The notes under the pieces were generated by a model. It ran no database searches and had not been told where the DNA came from. It saw only the letters and a program-made list of their open reading frames with translations. A DNA stretch of 64,000 bases from Anolis sagrei (taxonomy: Eukaryota > Chordata > Lepidosauria > Squamata > Anolidae): NCBI RefSeq assembly GCF_037176765.1, contig NC_090030.1, positions 24,459,378 through 24,523,377 of the forward strand, given 5' to 3'. Position numbers and translations under genes: made by a program. Shown here one piece after another: positions 40,886 to 50,231 of the stretch. Position 1 is the first letter of the stretch; the number at the start of each line of letters is the position of its first letter.

Positions 40886-41345
40886 CCTCCCAATTTGGTG
40901 TTGTCTGCAAGTGTGATGATCCCGCCTTCTAGCCATTCATCTAAGTCATTAATCAAGATGCTGATTAGGACTAGAACCAGGACAGAACAATGGCACGCCA
41001 CTCCTCACTTCTTTCCAGGATGAAGAGGAAGATGGAGGAGAATTGCCCTCTGGGTTCGTTCACATAACTAATTACAGATCCATCTAATTGTAGTTTTGCC
41101 TAGTCCACACTGGAGTAGTTTCCATGCCAGATGGGCATGAGGGACCTTGTTGAAGGAAGGCCTTCCTGAAATCCAGATACGCTTCATCCATGGTGCTCCC
41201 TGCATCTACACAGCTTGTAACGCTACCGAAAAAAGAGATCAGATTAGTCTGGCATGACTTGTTTTTGATACATCCATGTTGACATGATGAAAACGAACCA
41301 CGCTTTTCGAATCAGCATTCCTCTCTAATCTCAAGCTACTGAAAA
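40886..41345 (-). mobile_element. CR1 LINE reverse-transcriptase region, decayed
   Basis: The minus strand matches the CR1 segment also seen at 47890-47980 (CCCAATTTGGTGTTGTCTGCAA on plus) and continues further upstream in CR1 with many breaks. Confidence 0.6.
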
Positions 41346-41369
41346 ATCCCACTCAATGGGAACTTTGTT

Positions 41370-42446
41370 GTTGTTGTTCATTCATTCAGTCATTTACGAC
41401 TCTTCGTGACTTCATGGACCAGTCCACGCCAGAGCTCCCTGTCGGCCGTCACCACCCCCAGCTCCTTCAAGGTCAATCCAGTCACTTCAAGGATACCATC
41501 CATCCTTTTTCCCTTGGTTGGACCCTCTTCCTTTTTCCTTCCATTTTCCCTAGCATCATTGTCTTCTCTAAGCTTTCCTTTCTTCTCATGATGTGGCCAA
41601 AGTACTCCATCTTTGCCTCTACTATTCTTCCCTCCAATGAGCAGTCAGGCTTTATTTCTTGACATATGGACTGGTTGGATCTTCTCGCAGTCCAAGGCAC
41701 TCTCAGCACTTTCCTCCAACACCATAACTCAAAAGCATCTCTCTTCCTTCGCTCAGCCTTCCCTATGGTCCAGCTCTCACATCCGTAGGTGACTACAGGG
41801 AATACCATGGCTTTGACTAGGCAATGGATCTTGGTTGCCAGTGTGATCTCTCTGCTCTTCACTATTTTCTCGAGAGTGGTCATTGCTCTCCTCCCAAGAA
41901 GGAAGCGTCTCCTGATTTCCTGGCTGCAGTCTGTGTCTGCAGTAATCTTTGCACCTAGAAATACAAAGTCTGTCACGGCCTCCACATTTTCTCCCTCTAT
42001 TTTCCAGTTGTCAATCATTCTTGTTGCCATAATCTTGATTTTTTGTGATGTTTAGCTGCAACCCAGCTTTTGCGCTTTCTTCTTTCACCTTGGTTAGAAG
42101 ACTCCTAAGCTCCTCCTCGCTTTCGGCCATCAAAGTGGTATCATCTGCATATCTAAGGTTGTTAATGTTTCTTCCAACAATTTTCACCCCAGCCTTGCAT
42201 TTGTCAAGCCCTGCACATCACATTATGTGTTCTGCATACAAGTTGAATAGGTTGGGTGAGAGTAGACAACCCTGCCATACGCATTTCCCAATCTTGAACC
42301 AGTCTGTTGTTCCATGGTCAGTTCTTACTGTTGCTTCTTGGTCCTTGTACAGATTCCTCAGGAGAGAGATGAGGTGATTTAGTATGCCCATACCACCTAG
42401 AACTTGCCACAGTTTATTATGATCCATAGAATCAAAGGCTTTAGAA
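41370..42446 (-). mobile_element. BovB LINE 3' part, minus strand
   Basis: The minus strand encodes SMDHNKLWQVLGGMGILNHL, TDWFKIGKCVWQGCLLSPNL, MATRMIDNWKIEGENVEAVT, CESWTIGKAERRKRDAFELW and FGHIMRRKESLEKTMMLGKM, with the ACAACAACAA tail at its 3' end. It is more diverged than the copy at 36450. Its upstream end stops at BovB sequence TTCTAAAGCC, exactly where a Helitron 5' terminus starts. Confidence 0.93.
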
Positions 42447-43462
42447 TCTATGTATATAATAAAAGTCAGTGTTTGTATGCGGAGGAAGGACGGGAAGTAT
42501 ATATGGCAGTGTTCTGATTGGCTGCCACTGTGGTACTATTTGCATGTCGTCTCTGATTGGCCACCAGAACATTCCAAGCTAGCAGAGGGAAAAGGAAAGG
42601 GGCCTGAGGCTGTCAGGAATGGTTGGAGTTGAAGTCCAAAACACTTTGTGTCCCCCAAAAATGACAGAACAAGATCAAACCTGGCACACAACAACCCCCC
42701 CCCCCTTCGCAAGACCCACTCAACAACCTGGTGCATTTTGAGGGAGGATGGACCATGGATGACGGGACTTGCAGTACTTTAACTCACTTCCTTAGAGGAC
42801 TGTGGCCTACACCAAGGACGGATCAGGACCAAACTTGGCACACAGAGGCCCAATGGCCCACTTTACAACCTGGTGCGGTTTAGGGCAGGATGGGCCACGA
42901 ATGATGGGATTTGCAGTACCTTCACCCAATTCACTTCCCACAGAACACTGTAGCACCTACAAATCACAGTCCAGGTCCAAACTTGGCACACAGAGTGCTC
43001 ATGACCCACTCTACATCCTGATACAGTTCTAAGGGGATGGACCGTGGATGATGGGACTTACAGTACCTTTACTCACTTACTGAAACCACTGCGACCCTCA
43101 TCAATGACTGATCAAGACCAAACTTGACACACAGAGCCCCCATGACCGACTCTATATCCTGCTGCAGTTTGGAGGAGGGTGGAACATGGATGATAGGACT
43201 TCAAGTACCTTCACTCACTACCTGAAAACAATGCAACTGTCATCCAGTGACCAATAAAGACCAAACTTGGCAAACAGAACCTCCATTACCCACTTTCTCT
43301 AATAATTCGGGCAGCGCCGGGTCATAGAATCAAAGAGTTGGAAGAGACCTGATGGGCCATCCAGTCCAACCCCCTGCCAAGAAGCAGGAATATTGCATTC
43401 AAATCACCCCTGACAGATGGCCATCCAGCCTCTGTTTAAATGCTTCCAAAAGAGGGTCCCCA
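42447..43462 (+). mobile_element. Helitron family 2 with CR1 tail near its 3' end
   Basis: It begins TCTATGTATATAATAAAAGT after A. Interior tandem units (CAAACTTGGCACACAGAG, ATGATGGGATTTGCAGTACC) lead to AATAATTCGGGCAGCGCCGG. A CR1 3' tail (minus, 43322-43450) follows, then AGAGGGTCCCCAA; the final GCTAG seen at the other copy is lost. Confidence 0.75.
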
Positions 43463-43589
43463 ATATGGCAGTGTAGACACATCTAATCCAGTTGAAAAAT
43501 TAAACCAAGATTGAACTCGGTCCTCTTTGGCGCCCCTAGCGGCCTCGGGGGGAATGGCACTTGCGGATGGAGGAGGAGACATCCGCGGC

Positions 43590-45206
43590 TGTCAATCATC
43601 CTCAGAAGGCCACCGCCCCTTTCCTTTCCCTTTTTTCATTTATGCAAATCGCGGCACCATCGTCAGCCAATGGCGGACGGCCTCGAGGAAGTGCGTCACG
43701 TGCTTCGCTGCCCGGAGAAGGAGGAGAAGCTTGTTTATCACCTTCAGCACATCGCCCCGCCCCTTTCTTTTTCCCTCCCACCTTTTTGTAAATATATGCA
43801 AATCCAGGCACAACCGTCGGCCAATGGGTTGGCGCGTTTTCCTCTTGCCAGAGAAAGAGGAGGAGAGAAGACATCCTCGGCTTGTCAATCAAGGCTAGCC
43901 GGAGCCACATCGCTCCGCCCCTTTGCTTTTTTTTTCTGTCCTCTATGCAAATCGCGGCACAATCGCCAGCCAATGGGACGACGCGTTTCCCACTTCCCAG
44001 AGAAGGAGGAGGAGACAATCTGGGCTTGTCAATCAATCCCTCTTAGAAGGCCAACCAGAGCCACATAGCTCCGCCCCTTTGTTTTTTTTACTCCCTTATG
44101 CAAATCGCCAGCCAATGGGTGGGCGCGTTCCCCGCTTTCCGAAGAAGGAGGAGGAAACAATCTGGCCTTGTCAATCAATCCCCCTTAGAAGGCCAGCCAG
44201 AGCCACATAGCTCCGCCCCTTTGCTTTCTCCTCCTCTTATGCAAATCGCGGCACAATCCCCAACCAATAGGTTGGCTCGTTTCCCACTTTCCGAAGAAGG
44301 AGGAGGAGACAATCTCGGCTTGTCAATCAATCCCCCTTAGAAGGCCAGCCAGAGCCAAATAGCTCCGCCCCTTTGCTAAGAGGGGGGAACCTCTTATGTA
44401 GCTCCGCCCCTTTGCTTCCCCCCCCTTATGCATATCGCCAGCCAATGGGTGGGCGCGTTTCCCACTTTCCGAAGAAGAAGGAGGAGGAGACAATCTCGGC
44501 TTGTCAATTAATCCCCTTTAGAAGGCCAGCCAGAGCCACATAGCTCCGCCCCTTTGGTTTTTTTCTCCATTATGCAAATCGCCAGCCAATGGATGGGCGC
44601 GTTTCTTGCTTTCTGGAGGAAGAGGAGACAATCTGGGCTTGTCAATCAATCCCCTTTTAGAAGGCCAGCCAGAGCCACATAGCTCCGCCCCTTTGCTAAG
44701 AGGGGGAATCTCTTATGTAGCTCCGCCCCTTTGCTTCCCCCCCTCTTATGCAAATCGCCAGCCAATGGGTGGGCGCGTTTCCCACTTTCCTAAGAAGAAG
44801 GAGGAGGAGACAGACAATCTCGGCTTGTCAATCAATCCCCCTTAGGAGGCCAGCCACAGCCACATAGCTCCGCCCCTTTGCTTACCCCCCTTCTTATGCA
44901 AATCGCGGCAGAGTCGCTAACCAATAGGTTGGCGCTTTTCCCACTTTCCGAAGAAGGAGGAGGAGACAATCTCGGCTTGTCAATCAATCCCACTTAGAAG
45001 GCCAGCGGGAGCCACATAGCTCCGCCCCTTTGCTTCCCCCCCCCCTTATGCAAATCGCCAGCCAATAGGTTGGCGCGTTTCCCGCTTCCCGAAGAAGGAG
45101 GAGGAGACTATCTCGGCTTGTCAATCAACCTCCCTTCGAAGGCCAGCCCCGCCCCTTCGCTTTTTCCCCTTCCCCTTATGCAAATCGCGGCCCAACCTCC
45201 AGCCAA
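43590..45206 (+). promoter_or_regulatory. Tandem array of eleven octamer/CCAAT promoter-like modules upstream of INTS6L
   Basis: Eleven copies of a unit of about 150 bp lie head to tail. Octamer ATGCAAAT starts at 43642, 43796, 43945, 44098, 44239, 44572, 44748, 44896, 45048 and 45178; one variant ATGCATAT is at 44428. Each is followed by CCAAT (43667, 43821, 43970, 44112, 44264, 44442, 44586, 44762, 44921, 45062 and 45202). Most units then carry a GGGCGCGTTTCCC block, a GA-rich run, TGTCAATCAATC, and a GC box (CTCCGCCCCTTT). The gap between octamer and CCAAT is 6 bp in five copies and 16-17 bp in six. Units at 44428 and 44748 are longer because the GC-box segment is doubled. The last copy merges into the INTS6L promoter. 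Confidence 0.88.
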
Positions 45207-45980
45207 TGGCGTGCGGAGGAAGGGGAAGGCGTGGCCTGGGCTGCATTGGAGAGGAAGCCGAGTGCGGGCGCCTCTCAGTGCGAGCGCGGCGGCGGGAGGG
45301 AGCGGGCGGTGGGCAGCGGGCAGCGAGGCGGGCGCTGCGGGTTGGCGAGGCAGGCGAGGCTCCCCTTGGGCCCGGGCCGGACCATGCCGATCCTCCTCTT
45401 CCTCATAGATACGTCGGCCTCCATGAACCAGCGCGCCTACCTGGGCACCAGCTACCTGGATATCGCCAAGGGCGCCGTCGAGCTCTTCATGAAGGTGGGG
45501 CCTAGGCGCTGCCCACACTCCCACACGTCTATACATACATACATATACATCCTCCGTGCCTGTGTTTCCCTCCCATTAAACGCCGCTCTCTTCCGCCTCT
45601 CCCCTTCTCTCCCTCTGTCTCCGCAGCTGAGGGCGCGGGACCCGGCCAGCCGCGGCGACAGGTACATGCTGGTCACCTTCGACGAGGCGCCCTTTTGCAT
45701 CAAGGTAAGTCTTGGAGAGCGGGGAGGCGGCTAGGCCTCGAGCCTCCATCTGGGCTTGGCTTCCGTACAAGATGTCAGCCGCCGTGCTGGTGGTTTTTTT
45801 CGAAGATGGCGGCGGACATTTTGCTTTTGTATGGAGAGAGAGCGAGAGAGAGAGGGAGGCTGAGATGGAGGGAGGGGGGAGGAGGAGGGAGGAGAAGCCG
45901 CTCGCGGCCTCCACGCGGCGCCTCCCTCTCGCGAGAACCGGCCCCTAGCAAGATCTCGCGAGATGTCAAAGCCAAGGCCT
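45180..45980 (+). promoter_or_regulatory. INTS6L: INTS6L CpG-island promoter with BANP-type and YY1-type motifs
   Basis: The CpG-dense block spans the proximal octamer/CCAAT module (45178-45206), the 5' UTR, exons 1-2 and the start of intron 2. Just downstream of exon 2 are two perfect TCTCGCGAGA palindromes (45927-45936 and 45954-45963), the motif bound by BANP at CpG-island promoters. AAGATGGCGGC, the YY1 consensus, lies at 45803-45813. No TATA box was seen, so dispersed initiation is expected. Factor binding is inferred from motif matches only. Confidence 0.8.
45384..45704 (+). CDS. INTS6L: INTS6L, Integrator complex subunit 6-like: first two coding exons (partial)
   Basis: Exon 1 coding is 45384-45494 (37 codons, from ACCATGCC) and exon 2 is 45627-45704 (26 codons). 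The acceptor is TCTCCGCAG and donors are AAG|GTGGGG and AAG|GTAAGT; both introns are phase 0. The product begins MPILLFLIDTSASMNQR, the start of the von Willebrand A domain of INTS6 proteins with its DxSxS metal-ion motif (DTSAS). GTSYLDIAKGAVELFMK and DRYMLVTFDEAPFCIK fit the INTS6L paralogue (GTSYLDIAKGAVEL) better than INTS6 (GTTYLDTAKGAVET). Integrator cleaves nascent RNAs such as snRNA precursors, and INTS6 subunits link the complex to PP2A. Intron 1 is only 132 bp. The next exon (expected to begin AGWKENHATF) was not found up to 64000, so intron 2 exceeds about 18 kb and is full of repeats. Confidence 0.95.
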
Positions 45981-46059
45981 AGCTCTCTCTTAGGCGCCTC
46001 TCGCGTATTGAGAATATCCTTTTTTTTGGTGGTCCTTTCCCTTCACCTCCCTTTATATA

Positions 46060-46853
46060 GGAGAATCATAGAATCAAAGAGTTGGAAGGGACCTCATCCA
46101 GTCCAACCCCATTCTGCCAGAAAGCAGGAGTATTGCATTCAAATCACCCCTGACAGATGGCCATCCAGCCTCTGTTTAAAAGGTTCCAAAGAAGGAGTCT
46201 CCACCACACTCCAGGGCAGAGAGTTCCACTGCTGAACGGCTCTCACAGTCAGGAAGTTCTTCCTCATGTTCAGATGGAATCTCCTCTCTTGGGAGCGTCT
46301 GGAGGGAAACTCACTACCTCTGAGGATGCTTGCCATAGATGCAGGCGAAACGTCAGGAGAAATGCCTCTAGAACATGGCCCCATAGCCCGAAAAAACCTA
46401 CAAGAACCTAGTGAAGGGAAACAGTTAGTAAAAGATGACCCATCTGGAATTCTTGCTATAGAATCCTAGAGTTGGAAGAGACCTCCTGGGCCATCCAGTC
46501 CAACCCCATTCTGCCAAGAAGCAGGAATATTGCATTCAAATCACCCCTGACAGATGGCCATCCAGCCTCTGCTTAAAAGCCTCCAAAGAAGGAGCCTCCA
46601 CCACACTCCGGGGCAGAGAGTTCCACTGCTGAACGGCTCTCACAGTCAGGAAGTTCTTCCTCATGTTCAGATGGAATCTCCTCTCTTGGGAGCGTCTGAA
46701 GGGAAACTCACTACCTCTGAGGATGCTTGCCATAGATGCAGGCGAAACGTCAGGAGAAATGCCTCTAGAACATGGCCCTATAGCCCGAAAAAACCTACAA
46801 GAACCTAGTGAAGGGAAACAGTTAGTAAAAGATGACCCATCTGGAATTCTTGC
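46060..46853 (-). repeat. Tandem duplication of a CR1 plus Penelope-like composite (unit 397 bp)
   Basis: Each unit is a CR1 3' tail (AGAGTTGGAAG.GACCTC ... GGAAGTTCTTCCTCATGTTC) fused to a Penelope-like 3' end (GAGGATGCTTGCCATAGATG, GCGAAACGTCAGGAGAAATG) and a linker ending GAATTCTTGCTATAGAATCC. Units are 397 bp apart (46266 and 46663; 46456 and 46853), nearly identical. Confidence 0.9.
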
Positions 46854-47980
46854 TATAGAATCCTAGAGTTGGAAGAGACCTCCTTGGCCATCCAGTCCAG
46901 CCCCATTCTGCCCAGAAGCAGGAATATTGCATTCTAATCACCCCTGCCAGATGGCCATCCAGCCTCTGTTCAAAAGCTTCCAAAGAAGGAGCCTCCACCA
47001 CACTCCAGGGCAGAGAGTTCCACTGCTGAACGGCTCTCACAGTCAGGAAGTTCTTCCTCATGTTCAGGTGGAATCTCCTCTCTTGTAGTTTGAATCCATC
47101 GCGTCCTAGTCTCCAGGGAAGCTCCTTCCTCCCTGTGGCTTCCTCTCACATATTTATACATGGCTATCATATCTCCTCTCAGCCTTCTCTTCTTCAGGCT
47201 AAACATGCCCAGCTCCATAAGCCGCTCCTCATAGGGCTTGTTCTCCAGACCTTTTATCATTTTAGTTGCTCTCCTCTGGACACATTCCAGCTTGTCAATA
47301 TCTCTCTTGAATTATGGTGCCCAGAACTGGACACAATATTATTTATTTATTTATTTGCGATATTTATATGCCGCCCTTCTCACCCTGAAGGGGACTCAGA
47401 GCGGCTTACAAGGTATATATACATACAATATATTATTAGCATAGTACAATGTCAGTTTTAAGTATTGCTGTATTGTACTATGATCAGTTATACTGTAGTA
47501 TTATTAGTAATATTACATGTAATATAAATGTAATATTAAATGTAATATTACATGTAATATTCCAGGTGTGGTCTAACCAATGCAGAATAGAGGGGTAGCA
47601 TTACTTCTCTAGATCTAGACACTAGGCTCCTATTGATGCAGGCCAAAATCCCATTGGCTTTTTTTGCCGCCACATCACATTGTTGGCTCATGTTTAACTT
47701 GTCCACGAGGACTACAAGATCTTTTTCACACGTACTGCTCTCGAGCCAGGCATCGTCCCCCATTCTGTATCTTTGCATTTCGTTTTTCCTGCCTAAGTGG
47801 AGTATCTTGCATTTGTCACTGTTGAACTTCATTTTGTTAGTTTTGGCCAATCATCTCTCTAATCTGTCGAGATCGTTTTGAATCCTGCTCCTGTCCTCTG
47901 GAGTATTGGCTCTCCCTCCCAATTTGGTGTTGTCTGCAAACTTGATGATCCTGCCTTCTAACCCTTCATCTAAGTCTCCA
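46854..47980 (-). mobile_element. CR1 LINE 3' part, split by an L2-tail element
   Basis: The minus strand encodes [60 protein letters not shown] and, upstream, CKILHLGRKNEMQRYRMGDD and KKANGILACINRSLVSRSRE. An insertion at about 47338-47560 starts with (ATTT)n and CCGCCCTTCTCACCCTGAAGG, an L2/SINE-type tail, and separates two CR1 parts that are continuous at ACAATATT/CCAGGTGTGG. Confidence 0.9.
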
Positions 47981-49557
47981 CTTAAGAAAATAATAGTGTG
48001 TGAGAGGTAGAGAATGAGAATCAAGGTTTCCATGAGAAAGGAGACTGTTTTAGGCCAGGTCGGCACAGCCTGTGTCCCTCCAGGTGTTTCAGCTCCCAAA
48101 AATCTTGACTATTGAACAAGTTAGCAATAGGGGCTTCTGGGAGTTGCAGGCCCAAACACCATAGGTTGTGCAGGCCGGGTTTAGGCCAAGGACTTGGATG
48201 GGTGATTGGTTGGGTTTTTAAATCATTTCCTCTTTTCCAGTTAACCTGCAAACAAAGAGCATTCTGAACCCCACCAACAGTGGAATTGAACCAAAGTTGG
48301 CACACAGAACTCCCATGACAAACAGAAAATACTGGAAGGGTTTGGTGGCCATTGACCTTGAGTTTGGGAGTTGTAGTTCGCACTGTGGGCTCAAACAATT
48401 AATATTATTATTAAACTTTATTTGTACCCCGCTAGCATCTCCCGCAGGATTCGATGGAGCTTACACAGGCCGAGGCCTCAACAACACAACATAACAATAC
48501 AATCTAAGCAAATCAAACTATTAAAACAGAATAAAGCAAAGTAAACAACAGGCACAATACATTAAAACACAATAAAACTGGGCCGGGCCAAAAGGTGGGT
48601 ACAAGGATTAAAAAGTGCTGATGTGACAGGAGGTGTATATAGGGCTTCTAAGGCAAGTGCGATGTGCGGTGTGCGACAATCATTGGTTCTGGTAAAGTGC
48701 TTATGGGACTTGGTAGTGGAGATTTCCTAATCTGGAAAGGCGCATCGGAAGAGCCAGGTCTTCAAGTTCTTTCTGAAGACAGCCAATGTGGGGCCTGTCT
48801 AAGGTCTTTGGGGAGGGTGTTCCAGAGTTGGGGGGCCACCACGGAAAAGGCCCTGTCCCGCGTCCCCACCAAGCGCGCTTGCGACGCCGGTGGGATCATG
48901 AGCAGGGAGTCTCCAGATGACCGAAGTGAACGCGTGGGTTCGTACATGGAAATGCGGTCACGCAGGTAGGCTGGTCCCAAACCGTTCAGGGCTTTGTAGG
49001 TAAGCACCTGCACCTTAAATTGAGCTCGGAATATAAACGGCAGCCAGTGGAGTTCCTTGAAAGGAGGGTTGACCTCTCTCTGTATGGGGCCCCAGTTAGC
49101 ATCCTGGCTGCTGATTGTTGGACCAGTTGGAGCTTCCGAGCCGTCTTCAAGGGCAGCCCCATGTAGAGCGCATTGCAGTAATCCAATCTGGAGGTGACCA
49201 AGGCATGGACCACTCTGGCCAGATCCGCCTTCGCGAGGTACGGTCGCAGTTGGCGCAATGATGGATCTGGACCAAACTTGGCACGGATACTCCATATGTC
49301 CAAATGTGAAAACTGATGGGGTTTGGGGAAAATAGACTTTGACATTTGGGAGTTGTACTTGCTGGGATTTATAGTTCACCTACAATCAAGGAGCGTTCTG
49401 AACCCCACCAATGATAGAATTGGGACAAAGTTCCCACACAGAACCCTCATGACCAACAGAAAATGCTGTGTTTTCTGATGGTCTTTGGCGACCCCCCTGA
49501 CACACCTTCGTGACCCCCCTAGGGGTCCTGACCCCCAGATTGAGAAACACTGTCTTA
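47981..49557 (-). mobile_element. TE-interior and hAT remnants split by an L2 LINE
   Basis: 48230-48405 and 49253-49557 are GAGTTTGGGAGTTGTAGTTC-type units ending in a hAT terminus (GATTGAGAAACACTG). The L2 insert is at about 48408-49252. The outer unit reads CTCAAACAAT before and CAATGATGGATCTGGACC after the insert. 47990-48230 includes a MITE-like palindrome (AGGTGTTTCAGCTCCCA). Confidence 0.7.
48408..49252 (-). mobile_element. L2 LINE 3' part
   Basis: The minus strand encodes VVHALVTSRLDYCNALYMGL, FIFRAQFKVQVLTYKALNGL, DRISMYEPTRSLRSSGDSLL, RDRAFSVVAPQLWNTLPKDL and a 3' UTR ending CGCTAGCATCTCCCG on plus, with the (AAT)n tail. Confidence 0.9.
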
Positions 49558-50130
49558 ATAATAATAATACTTTATTTGTACCCTGCTACCATCTCCCCAA
49601 GGGACTCGGCGCGGCTTACATGAGGCCGAGCCCAAATATAACAATACAAGCAATAAAACAACAATACGAGCAATTACAATAATAATAAAAAAAACAGACA
49701 ATAAAATATACAGCATTATCAATAAGACAACACACAATTAAAAACAGTGGGAAGGCCAAATGTAAAATTAAAATCGGAAGTAATGCTGGGACATAGATGA
49801 AAAGGTGATAGTGGTGTTTGTGGAAGGGCATACGAGCAGACCTAAAGAAATGTAAAGTGCTTTGGAGGACAAAGTGCTAGGCGGGTCCCAAACCGTTCAG
49901 GGCTTTGTAGGTAAGAACCTGCACCTTGAATTGCGTCCGGTAAATAAATGGCAGCCAGTGGAGCTCCTTGAACAGGTGCGTCGACCGCTCCCTGTAAGGA
50001 GCCCCAGTTAACAACCTGGCTGTCGGCCGTTGGATCATCTGAATTTTCCGGGCTGTTTTCAAGGGCAGCCCCACGCAGATTGCATTGCAGTAATCCAGTC
50101 TAGAAGTGACTAAGGCGTCTAGGTGACTAA
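49558..50130 (-). mobile_element. L2 LINE 3' part, internally deleted
   Basis: (AAT)n and TTTGTACCCTGCTACCATCT start the 3' UTR. Coding MGLPLKTARKIQMIQRPTAR, YRTQFKVQVLTYKALNGLGP follows after a deletion of about 350 bp relative to the copy at 48408. Confidence 0.85.
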
Positions 50131-50231
50131 TGTGGGAAGGCTTCTTTTCTAGCTTCTCCCTGTTTATCTCAACTTTCGGAGGGAATGGTCTGTTGGGTGG
50201 AGACAGAAGGTGCCTTGGATGGGAGTTCCTT

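Noticed and set aside
43511-44340. Overlapping frames with repeated SQWxGAFP and SINPPLEGQPEPHSS-type units
   Set aside because: These are the promoter array read as protein. The unit length varies and frames shift between copies, so no repeat protein is maintained.
45206-45505. Alternative plus-strand frame over INTS6L exon 1 (GRGRRGLGC...)
   Set aside because: GC-rich shadow frame; the conserved INTS6L N-terminus lies in another frame with correct splice sites.
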